Of a stretch of DNA of 64,000 nucleotides, positions 55,979 to 64,000 are shown piece after piece. A model generated the notes under the pieces. That model was not told the DNA's origin and searched no databases. It saw only the letters and a program-made list of their open reading frames with translations. The DNA comes from Atriophallophorus winterbourni (lineage: Eukaryota > Platyhelminthes > Trematoda > Plagiorchiida > Microphallidae), in contig JACCGJ010010175.1 in assembly GCA_013407085.1 (NCBI GenBank), positions 97,365-161,364 of the forward strand, given 5' to 3'. The first letter of the stretch is position 1. Each line of letters begins with the position of its first letter. The translations under genes and the position numbers were made by a program.

Positions 55979-56748
55979 CAATTCAATTCAATTCAATTCA
56001 ATTTTAATGGTCTAAAAAGCATATAGCTTTACAAAAACCACAGAAAAAATGGAAATTTACAAATAACATATCTCAATAAAAACGGGATTTGTTTGCTTAC
56101 TGAACACTTCGGGAATCAGGTAAAAATCCAAATGATATAAACTGTTTTCACTCAGTGGAATGGCACATGTATGTCCATGGAGTCGAGATGATTTGATGTG
56201 TGAGTTCAAAGTTATTAGGTTGTGGAATACATAGTCTCAATGTTCGGATGGGTCGACAGGAATTTGTCTAAGCTGGATTTGAATATGTCCAAGTTGGGTG
56301 CATGTGCAACATTCGAGGGTAGGGAGTTCCAAGTGAAACATACACGTACAGAATAAAAATATCTTCGACAGTTCAGTCGCGAGTCGGGAATTAGTACTGT
56401 GTACTCATGACTCCGGCTGGTTCTTGGTGGTTGTCGTGTGAATAGTGTATTAAGGGGATGGCTGGGGGTATGCAATATGTTAAACATTAGGATCAGATCA
56501 CCTCTAAGACGTCGGTAAGGAGAGTCGAAGAGGTTGAGGTTTGCAATACGATCTTCGTATTGTTTGTGCTTTAAGCCGCACACGAGCTTCGTGGTCCGAT
56601 GATAGATTCGCTGCAAGAGATTGATGTCTTTCTTTAACCAGGGTACCAAGCCTGAACCGCATACTCCATGGTGGGCCTCAAGTAGGTATTAATTATTCGA
56701 TGAACAGTCGGCTTCGTGAAACTCCCAAACACGCGTTTCAGCAGAAGC
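55979..56748 (-). mobile_element. CR1-like LINE inserted in the core of an array ribozyme
   Basis: 770-bp, 5'-truncated, minus-strand insertion. The 3' tail is (AATTC)n at 55980-56002 followed by the GCTTTTTAGACCATTA tail in its own direction. The coding part has WLKKDINLLQRIYHRTTKLV, NCRRYFYSVRVCFTWNSLP and NLDIFKSSLDKFL with few lesions. Left flank ends CCACCT (55978) and right flank resumes ATGACGG (56749), so it splits CTGATGA. Flanking unit lengths show no target-site duplication and a loss of one base. Confidence 0.92.
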
Positions 56749-56976
56749 ATGACGGCAAACAGCCAGAAACCGGTAGTGGTGTGTAATTTCAAGGAATATG
56801 AGCAACACATCACTTCGGTCATCCATAAGCGTCTTGAGTGCTTGACTGCGAATCACTATGTGATTCTGTGTTTGAACATCGTGGTTCGTTGTACGAACCC
56901 TGTGCAACAGTGGCATTCAAGAATAACCTTGTTTACCATTTATCCACTGTTTCAAGGCTCACTGAACCTAATCTTA

Positions 56977-57027
56977 CTGTCTCCACCTGATGACGGCAAG
57001 CAGCCAGAAACCGGTAGCGGAGTGTAA
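56977..57027 (+). ncRNA. Array hammerhead 4, intact core
   Basis: CTGATGA at 56987-56993, helix II GGC/GCC, GAAACCGGTA with cleavage after A57016. Helix I pairs CTCCAC with GCGGAG with one mismatch. Confidence 0.88.
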
Positions 57028-57217
57028 TTTCGGGGAATGTGAGCAACACATCAATTTCGTCATCCATAAGCGCCTTGAGTGCTTGACTACGAATCACTAT
57101 GTGATTCTGTGTTTGAACATCGCGGTTCGTTGTACGAACCCTGTGCAACAGTTGTATTCAGGTATAACCTTGTTTACCATTTATCCACTGTTTCAAGGCT
57201 CACTGAACCTAATCTTA

Positions 57218-57268
57218 CTGTCTCCACCTGATGACGGCAAGCAGCCAGAAACCGGTAGCGGAGTGTAA
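57218..57268 (+). ncRNA. Array hammerhead 5, intact core
   Basis: Same sequence as hammerhead 4, shifted by 241 bp. CTGATGA at 57228-57234, cleavage after A57257. Confidence 0.88.
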
Positions 57269-57458
57269 TTTCGGGGAATGTGAGCAACACATCAATTTCG
57301 TCATCCATAAGCGCCTTGAGTGCTTGACTACGAATCACTATGTGATTCTGTGTTTGAACATCGGCGTTCGTTGTACGAGCCCTATGCAACAGTAGTATTC
57401 AAGTATAACCTTGTTTACCATTTATTCACTGTTTCAAGGCTCACTGAACCTAATCTTA

Positions 57459-57509
57459 CTGTTTCCACCTGATGACGGCAAACAGTCAGAAACCGGTATT
57501 GGTGTGTAA
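57459..57509 (+). ncRNA. Array hammerhead 6, intact core
   Basis: CTGATGA at 57469-57475, GAAACCGGTA with cleavage after A57498. Helix II has GTC in place of GCC, and helix I starts with T rather than G after the cut. Last complete ribozyme before the array ends near 57541. Confidence 0.82.
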
Positions 57510-57541
57510 TTTCAAGGAATGTGAGCAACACATCACTTTGG

Positions 57542-59384
57542 TGACTAAATATTCGATATGTTTCTCTATAGTAAAAATGTGCACACTAATGATTGATGCG
57601 AAACTCATAATAACCTAGTTCAACGCATTTTTGGGACCGAACGATTCGCTGTGCAGCGTGCACCACAAATTGTTATATGGAGCCACTGCCATTTCTATTT
57701 TCATTCCTCATATCTGTCTAGACCAGGGCAACCTGACAGTATCGTGGCCAACGTGCAATTTATGACACTGCGGTACTTTGCCTGGATTAGTTTTTTGATT
57801 TCATACCTACATCTGGAAGCGCGGTTGATTGCGACAGAGCAGGAGAAATATGTTGAGATCCGCTACATTAAGAACCCTCTTTAGAGAACGCAGCAAATAA
57901 TAACAGCCGTTGGTTTTCTACGTTTTCAGCTAGCTGCCTTTTAGGTTGTTGAGTTTAAACTGTTTTTGAATAACCCAGCGAGTTGCAAAGTCAAACTCAC
58001 TCCCGTTTACTTAGAAGCTGACATTGACAGCTTTTGATGTACAATCGAGATGCTGCTAAATAAATAAATAAATAAATTAGACACACAACAGGGCCAATTG
58101 TAGAACACTGGTTTCGACAAGCGAATTGATTGTCATCGTTTTCATATTATAGAGGTGTGACGTGCACTAGCGATGAGTGCTAGTCACGAGTTCTCGAATG
58201 ATATGTAGAACACCACCATCAGGCGCAACCACAAAGCAGAAAGCATCGAAATGACCGAGGACGGACATCGCCAACCCGTATCAATTCGGGTTTCGAAAGG
58301 ATTGTTGCATGAGAACAATTCGAGCGGCAACATCCTCGGAAGCGCGAGGAGATGGAAAACTCCGGGCACTATCGAACGTCAGGGTCGGTCAAACAAGCCC
58401 AGTGTGGCTAGGGATTGAAATGAACCGGTTAGTACGAAATCGAATGTAAAATCAGATGGAAATGATGAAGGAGGAGGGACATGGTGAGGTCTGTGTCTTG
58501 GTTACGTGATTCGCATGTATAAGGTGGATGTTGTATGCTTCATTCTTGTCATCGGTGTAATAAACGCGGCTGTCCAATCGACTTTCCCTGGTGTTGTGGG
58601 ATTCATGGGTGAACACGACAGTTTATCTTCAGTGATGAATCGGGGCCCAATCGACCCGGGGATGACGTAGTCAATGACGGATTGAGTATCCTGAGGCTTG
58701 TGCAGGTCGTTAGAACATGATATGAGATTTACCTTCGATTGGTCTGACATAATGTTGCATCCCCGCTACAATTAGGTGGCTTTTGTGCAGGAGAAAGAAT
58801 TTATGTTCTGCTGACCGGATAAAATCTTGCTCTTTCCAACATTGGCAGTGGTATCATTCCAGAGACAGTCGTTTTGAATGTTGGCTGAATAATCGAATTC
58901 ACCCTCAGGCTTTCAATGCCATCGGCTTATAGCTTGGAAACCAACTGTTTTGCTTACCTTATAGAAGTTTTGCTCATTTGAGGTTAGAAATTGGCAGTTG
59001 ATGCACATCTATTTCACTACTGAATTTCACTTTGAGTTCACATTCATTTCTGGCCACAATATTGTGTGAACCGCTTGTAATGCACCACAATCAAAGATAA
59101 GGACTTCTGCGTCGAAGCAATCGCCAAGTGTAGAGCATCCATACTGCTCGTATCGCAACACATCCTGCAGATTTGATGACGCGTAAGCTATTTATAAATA
59201 TGATATAAATTTACGATTCCTATTGATAAGCGGTTTCAGCGTCAAACCTTGTTTGAAACTTTGCTACTGTGTCAAGAATCTGACATTGTCGTCTCCATCC
59301 AATAAAACCAATGAGCGTAAAACCGATGGTGGAATATGCGGTATATATGTATTTTTCTAACTAGAAAAGATTGTTTACATTACT
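57542..59384. other. No gene recognised; (AAAT)n at 58057-58078
   Basis: A short (AAAT)n run at 58057-58078 could be the tail of an old retroelement, but I find no coding match upstream. A minus-strand frame at 58502-58750 (SVIDYVIPGSIGPRF, EDKLSCSPM) looks faintly like the end of a LINE endonuclease but lacks a clear SDH motif, so I leave it unassigned. Confidence 0.4.
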
Positions 59385-59480
59385 AACGCCTCAACTTTTT
59401 ATGTATATTTTGCACTTATACGAATATATTACGGTGTTGTACAGCGAGGAGCTTTTTATACCATAAATTCTTGAATCTTG
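59385..59480 (+). mobile_element. LINE 3' tail fragment
   Basis: ACGCCTCAACTTTTTATGT, ACGAATATATTACGGTGTTG and the end ACCATAAATTCTTGAATCTTG match the tail of the element ending at 53272. Only the tail remains. Confidence 0.7.
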
Positions 59481-59997
59481 AGCATGAACAAAGCAATACA
59501 TTTAACTCGGAATAACTAAATCTCTACAGGAAGTTCGATGTTTTTTACTAGAACCAATCTAAGCACGTCTTGATTTGATTGTAAAAACCTGCTTTCTGAC
59601 ATTGAATTTATACACCGTTTGGTTTCTAGGTTCATTTAGTTTTAAAAGGATCGGAAATCCATGATAATTGAAACTGGAATTGGATCAAATAACAGCCAGA
59701 AGATTTGTGGTAACCTTTCTGTCCTGATACCCTTCGTCCGATCAAGAGTGTTCGAATGAATACAATTCAAAGTGCCTATTGTAGGTCAATCATTCGCGAA
59801 AAAACCAGAAACCTTTTTTGATATGACTGAACTTTTCATTTAAGCGCTAAAGCTATTCAAGTTCGTTGTGTAGACCACCGATTGGTGTCGAATATAAAAG
59901 CATCAAACCGGAGACAAGCTTCGAGATCTCGCAACTGATTACTTCTAGAATCGATTAGAGAAAAAATGTTCGCAGTCAGCCAACACTCCTATTCACC
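59481..59997. other. No gene recognised
   Basis: AT-rich sequence between two LINE tails; nothing identified. Confidence 0.5.
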
Positions 59998-60168
59998 TGA
60001 TTCAAAGTTGATTCAACGTGATTCAAAGTTGTAATGGTCTAAAAAGCATTTAGCATAACAAAAACCACAGGATGGAGTTATGAGGAATATACAATAAAAT
60101 GAGAACAGGGAAATTCATGTAATGTAAATCGTATCAAAATTTGGGTTTTCTCTCAAGTATTTGTCCAA
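59998..60168 (-). mobile_element. CR1-like LINE 3' end, left part (split by RTE)
   Basis: Minus strand. Tail with GATTCAA repeats, then the 3' UTR reading CCTGTGGTTTTTGTTATGC and the C-terminal codons for LDKYLRENPNFDTIY. Very similar to the 3' end of the element at 45935-48596. It continues at 63647 beyond the inserted RTE. Confidence 0.85.
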
Positions 60169-60567
60169 CTCCTGGCCTGCACGAGTGGCTTTCACAAGCC
60201 CGGCGGAAATGCTCTTACTGACAGGAGAAGGGGCGAAGGCGGGTGACTGGCGCCTTAAAACCAGTTTGCTCCGGGCAGATGGAGCTCGTCAGCTACTGGC
60301 AATCCATCTAGGGGAAGGAAAACCCTGACTCCAACCCCCCACTGCCTTGTGGGTTACCCGATTGCGGGAAAGGCTTCGGGAGAAAACCCCGAGGAAAAAT
60401 CCGGAGAGAAGCCCCGTAGGTAGATAACTGGCGCACAGCGCGTTTATCGGCCAGCTCCCTGCTGCCTTGTAGGTTGCACTTGGCTGTGCAAAGGCTAGAG
60501 AGGTGTACTCGAACAAACACTAAGTGGTGATGGGGACATCGCTTGTACACTATCCCCAAGAAACTTC

Positions 60568-61679
60568 ATGACGATGTCTCAAAGTATATCTCAGCTCTCT
60601 GCTACGGCGTTCCCGAGACGCGACGCGCCCTTGGCTCTCCCAGCGGCTAGGGTGAAAAGTAAGCTAGCTGGGGCCATAAATATCCGTAAGGTCTTTTATC
60701 TGGGATGTTGGAACGTACGGACACTGCGTGACGTTGGTAGTCAAACAATCACGATGCGCTCGTTATTGGACTACCAAGTAGTTGTTGCTTGTCTTTCCGA
60801 GGTCCGCCTTCCCGGACACGGATCCAAATCGATCAAGGTCCCCGGAGTCGATCGTAATTATTTCCTTTTTATAATGGGCCCGAGGATGGATCTGGTCAGC
60901 ATGGAGTAGCGATAGCGCTCAGCGACCATGCTAAACAAGCACTCATGTCATGGATGCCTGTATCCCCGAGAATTGCGGTGGTCCGGCTGAGGGGTCACCC
61001 TTTGAACATAACAGTCGTTTCGGTGTATGCCCCAACCCTATCAGCCGACCAAACTACAAAAGACGATTTTTATAACCAACTTCAATTCGTAGTCGATAGA
61101 GTTGCTGGAAACGACGTACTGGTTGTGGCTGTTGACTGGAACGCTCGTACAGGATCAGCAGATTCCGCAACAAACCGAATCCTGGGAAAATTTGGCCTAG
61201 GGCAGCGCTGCGCGAATGGCGATCGACTGATCGAGTTTGCGGCCTACAATCACCTATGCGTCTGTAACACTAAATTCCAGCACTCTAAAAAACACTTGGT
61301 CACATGGTACTCGAACGATGGTGGAACGGCAAACCAGATCGATTATGTTCTAATTCGCGCACGTTGGATGTCTTCGGTCCTCGACTGTAGGTCCTATCGT
61401 GGAGCCGAAACAGGGAACGCAGCAGGCACCGATCACACACTTGTTCGCGCAAAGCTCCGACTTCGCCTGCTAAACCGCCAAAGGAAAACTCCTATAAAGC
61501 GCTTAAACTTGGAAGCCTTAGGAAACCCGGCCCAACGTGAGAAGCTCATTGACGATATCGCTGAGTGGTTGGATGGGAGTGATGCATCAGTCGAACAACA
61601 GTGGTCCAGACTGAAGACCGCTACTCAGACTGCAGCACTAAAAACCCTAGGCACGGCCTCTCGTCGCCGACGAGATTGA
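60568..61679 (+). pseudogene. RTE endonuclease domain, frameshifted
   Basis: GCWNVRTLRDVGSQTITM near 60705, ACLSEVRLPGHGSKSIKVPG near 60785 in the first frame; after the frameshift near 60868, HGVAIALSD, VSVYAPTLSADQTT near 61015, VVAVDWNARTGSAD near 61125 (relatives have GDWNAR), LVTWYSNDGGTANQIDYVL near 61295, and GTDHTLVRAKL near 61425. Gly-to-Val in the GDWNAR motif could weaken activity. A TGA at 61677 follows RRRRD. Confidence 0.88.
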
Positions 61680-63605
61680 ATTTCTCAGAACACCATCGAG
61701 CTCTCTGCCCGGGCAAGAGACGCCCGAATGCATGGTGCATCTGATTATCGCCTCCTTAGGAGAGCTGCTACACGATCAGCCCGCAAGGATCGTCAGCTAT
61801 ACTGGGCGGAAACCGCGTCCGAAATGGAAACCCCAGCAAGTATAGGAGACTTTGGACGACTGTTTCGCCTGATTCGCAGAGCATCTGGAAGCTGTCGTTT
61901 TTGTACGAATCTTCGAGATTCGTCAGGACAGATGATATTTGACCTTCATCAAAAGATAGATAGGTGGGTTGAGCACTTCAGTCAGCTACTGAGCCGCCCG
62001 TCATCTATCAATGCAGTATTCACTTCCCCGATAAATAGTTGTGAATACCCGGTCAACTGCGAGGCACCATCAGAATACAAGATATCAAGTGTTTTACGAC
62101 GAATGCAGAATGGTAAATTGCCAGGTGAGGACGGAATTTCCGTTGAACTTATTAAAGCCTGTGCCGACGTATTATTATCTCCGCTACATCGGCTGTTTTG
62201 TTCGATCTGGGAGACGGAAGTTTTCCCATCAGACTGGGGGATGTCTATCATTCTACCACTGCCGAAACGTGGCGATAAATCTGTGTGCTCCAATTACCGC
62301 GGAATAAGTCTAATCGACACCGCTGCTAAAGTGTTTGCAACGCTCCTGCTTAATCGGTTCTCCGCCGAAAGAAATCTGCGCACCTGAGTTAACCAAGGTG
62401 GATTTCGCCCTGGGATGGGTTGCGTAGATCAAATATTTACTTTACGCAGGATCCTCGAGCACCGTGCACGGTATCAACAGCAAACGATAGCTTGCTTTAT
62501 TGAGTTCCGCGCCGCCTTCGACTCCGTAGACCGTGGTTGTTTATGGGACATCATGCTATCGGATGGGGTTCCATTAAAGCTCGTCAACCTAATCAGAGCC
62601 TATTACAGCTCTAAAAGGGCATGGGTTCGTGTCTACGGTGAAGAATCGCGTGAATTTAACTTGCACACAGGAGTCAGGCAAGGTTGCCCGCTATCGCCGG
62701 TTATGTTTAACTATGTCGTAGACTGGATAATGAACCAGGCGTTAACAGACTATCAAGGGGTGCAAATTTCAACGGATCTATGGATTTCCGACCTTGACTG
62801 CGCTGACGATATAGTCGTTCTGGGCGACAATACCGAAATGCTGCAAAGCGTTTTAGACCGCATTAGTGCCACTGCCGCGAAAGTCGGTCTTGAGATAAAC
62901 GCGGCCTAGACCAAGGCATTTTTTTATTCCGACACACCAGGCATCCAGCCACTTCGCGTCCAGGGTTGTCCGATCGAATACGTTCCAGTCTTTAAATACC
63001 TCGGCTCAAGTATATTGCCCAATGGTCAGGCGAAAGATGAAGTGAAGTTAAGGGTCGATCGTGCTCGTAATGCGTTTTGGCAGTTGAAAGGCACCCTTTG
63101 GCGCAAGCCCGGGATCAGCCTAAAAACTAAGACGCGTGTTTATCAAGCAGCGATCCGCCCTGTACTGCTTTATGGATGCGAGACATGGCCTTTAAGGTCA
63201 CAGGATGTACGCACATTAGAAGTGTTCGACCATTGGTGCCTTAGTGTAATCTTGGGCATTCGATATACTGACCGAGTATCTAACGCAGCCGTACGAGAGC
63301 GTTGCAGCGGACTATCTCCACTTTCCGCTCACATACAACGGCGAAGGCTGCAATGGTTTGGCCACGTCCTCCGAAAGACAGACACAGCACTTCCAAAACT
63401 CGTCCTCGACCCCAAACCCGTTCGCACCTGGCGTCGACGGCAAGGTGGTCAAGTGAAAACCTGGCTGTCAACTGTGAAAGAGGATGTAGACACCCTGGGT
63501 CTGCGTACCGTCTACGGAGTTCGCAGGTGGGAACGAGACTGGATCACGATCTCCGATCGACGTGCGTGGGCTGGTGCGATCCGGGACATCAATGAAGCCG
63601 GCTAA
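61680..63605 (+). pseudogene. RTE reverse transcriptase, three-part frame with two stops
   Basis: Same frame throughout. RMQNGKLPGEDGISVELIKA near 62100, LPKRGDKSVCSNYRGISL near 62260, then TGA at 62385 where relatives have Arg; NQGGFRPGMGCVDQIFTLR near 62392; FIEFRAAFDSVDR near 62495; GVRQGCPLSPVMFNYVVDWI near 62660; catalytic box DCADDIVVLGD near 62795; TAG at 62907 where Lys is usual; FKYLGS near 62995; then a C-terminal HVLR...RRRLQWFGHVLR block near 63345. The catalytic box is CADD rather than YADD/FADD. Confidence 0.88.
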
Positions 63606-63646
63606 TCCACTCGTGGAGCCAGCCGCACAAAAGTAAAAAAGTAAAG

Positions 63647-63764
63647 GTTGGCTGAATGTGTAACAGTGGAGGGGAGGGTGTTCCATGTGAAACTTAAATG
63701 TACAGAATACGAATATCTTCGACAGTTCTGTCTGGAAGTGGGAATAAGCGCTGTAAGTTCATGT
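63647..63764 (-). mobile_element. CR1-like LINE, right part (split by RTE)
   Basis: Minus strand. Encodes CRRYSY-like CRRYFVFCTFKFHMEH, the block before the C-terminus in the element at 45935-48596, and lines up with 59998-60168 on the other side of the RTE. About 20 bp of the expected sequence are missing between the two halves. Similarity stops near 63764. Confidence 0.75.
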
Positions 63765-64000
63765 AGTTCATGGTGTACCCATTTCGAACGAAGTAGAATC
63801 CAGCAAACTTCTGCAACACGATTGCAGTGAGCACGATTTCAGTGAATGGAGATTTTTAAAAGAGATCCTAGGTTTAAAGGACATAATAACGACTCATGTT
63901 ATGCGCCTTATACCGAAAAAAGAAACGCTTCAGCCTCCTCCTCTCAAAATATCATTCCGCACAGATGAGATGAAGTATAGAATACTCGAGACGTGGTATC
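63765..64000 (+). mobile_element. LINE ORF1 fragment at window end
   Basis: From about 63835 the plus strand reads KEILGLKDIITTHVMRLIPK, then PPPLKISFRTDEMKYRIL. The last part resembles the GPKPLRITFLTND block of ORF1 at 49.1 kb. It runs off the right edge, so an ORF2 may follow. Confidence 0.5.

Larger units (their letters stand above)
55294..57541 (+). repeat. Tandem array of 241-bp hammerhead (retrozyme-like) units, family B
   Basis: Predicted cleavage sites follow A55524, A55765, A56775, A57016, A57257 and A57498. Every uninterrupted interval is exactly 241 bp; the 55766-56775 interval is 240 bp once the LINE at 55979-56748 is removed. Each unit has: the TGTAATTTCGGGGAATGTG segment, GTCATCCATAAGCG, a TCACTATGTGATT palindrome, the GGTTCG-TTGTA-CGAACC hairpin, CTTGTTTACCATTTATCC, CTGAACCTAATCTTACTG, then the hammerhead. 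No protein is encoded; open frames of 60-103 codons across units are by-products. The layout matches metazoan retrozymes or Sm-alpha-like repeats. Confidence 0.9.
60169..63646 (+). mobile_element. RTE-clade (SR2-like) LINE, about 3.5 kb, nearly full length
   Basis: A GC-rich 5' region (60170-60560) leads into an endonuclease/RT frame. There is one frameshift near 60866-60872 and three in-frame stops (61677, 62385, 62907). The end AAAAGTAAAAAAGTAAAG at 63629-63646 is the simple A-rich tail of RTE elements. It interrupts a CR1-like LINE. GC content is clearly higher than in its surroundings. Confidence 0.9.

Noticed and set aside
56716..57389. Repeated 70-100 codon open frames in the 55-57 kb array on both strands
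   Set aside because: They recur with the 241-bp period, overlap the hammerheads and end at the same points; they are by-products of the non-coding unit.
55294..57541. CRISPR-like array
   Set aside because: Whole 241-bp units repeat with no short-repeat/spacer alternation; eukaryotic context.
58502..58750. LINE endonuclease C-terminus on the minus strand
   Set aside because: Only faint similarity, no SDH box and no adjoining RT.

Overview
The window looks like a piece of a flatworm, most likely trematode, nuclear genome. The evidence is: a split protein kinase gene with several introns of only 30-36 bp followed by one of about 25.7 kb; AT-rich introns; many CR1-like LINE fragments plus an RTE (SR2-like) LINE; and short repeats carrying hammerhead ribozymes. 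All of these are familiar from schistosomes and relatives. I cannot name the species.

Layout. 1-795: 5'-running fragment of a CR1-like LINE on the minus strand. 2203-35154: the only host gene I can support, a calcium/calmodulin-dependent protein kinase type 1 (CAMK1) on the plus strand, rebuilt here as ten exons giving about 390 residues. Its introns hold LINE remnants (12.8, 26.3 and 28.6 kb, all antisense to the gene; one 3' tail at 11.7 kb in sense), dinucleotide and tetranucleotide microsatellites, and at least eight dispersed copies of a ribozyme repeat. 35.6-53.3 kb: a dense block of nested and abutting CR1-like LINEs in both orientations, including one nearly intact open reading frame (45.9-48.5 kb, two in-frame stops) and one element with ORF1 and ORF2 remnants (48.6-52.4 kb). 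54.3-57.5 kb: a dispersed ribozyme repeat, then a tandem array with an exact 241-bp period in which every unit has a type I hammerhead ribozyme; one unit is split in its catalytic core by a LINE insertion. 57.5-60 kb: mostly unassigned. 60.0-63.8 kb: an RTE LINE of about 3.5 kb inserted inside an older minus-strand CR1-like LINE. 63.8-64.0 kb: start of another LINE ORF1 fragment.

The most interesting system is the hammerhead-bearing repeat, which I read as a metazoan retrozyme or Sm-alpha-like family. Two subfamilies (A, dispersed, about 233-bp unit; B, 241-bp tandem unit) share the hammerhead, a conserved downstream-unit hairpin with a TTGTA loop, and a common linker, but differ by compensating changes. 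Helix III is a self-complementary ACCGGU with no loop, so cleavage would need pairing between two copies, as expected in a tandem transcript. Several dispersed copies are flanked by inverted copies of their own sequence, and two with an intact core lie in sense in CAMK1 introns, where they could cut the pre-mRNA intron.
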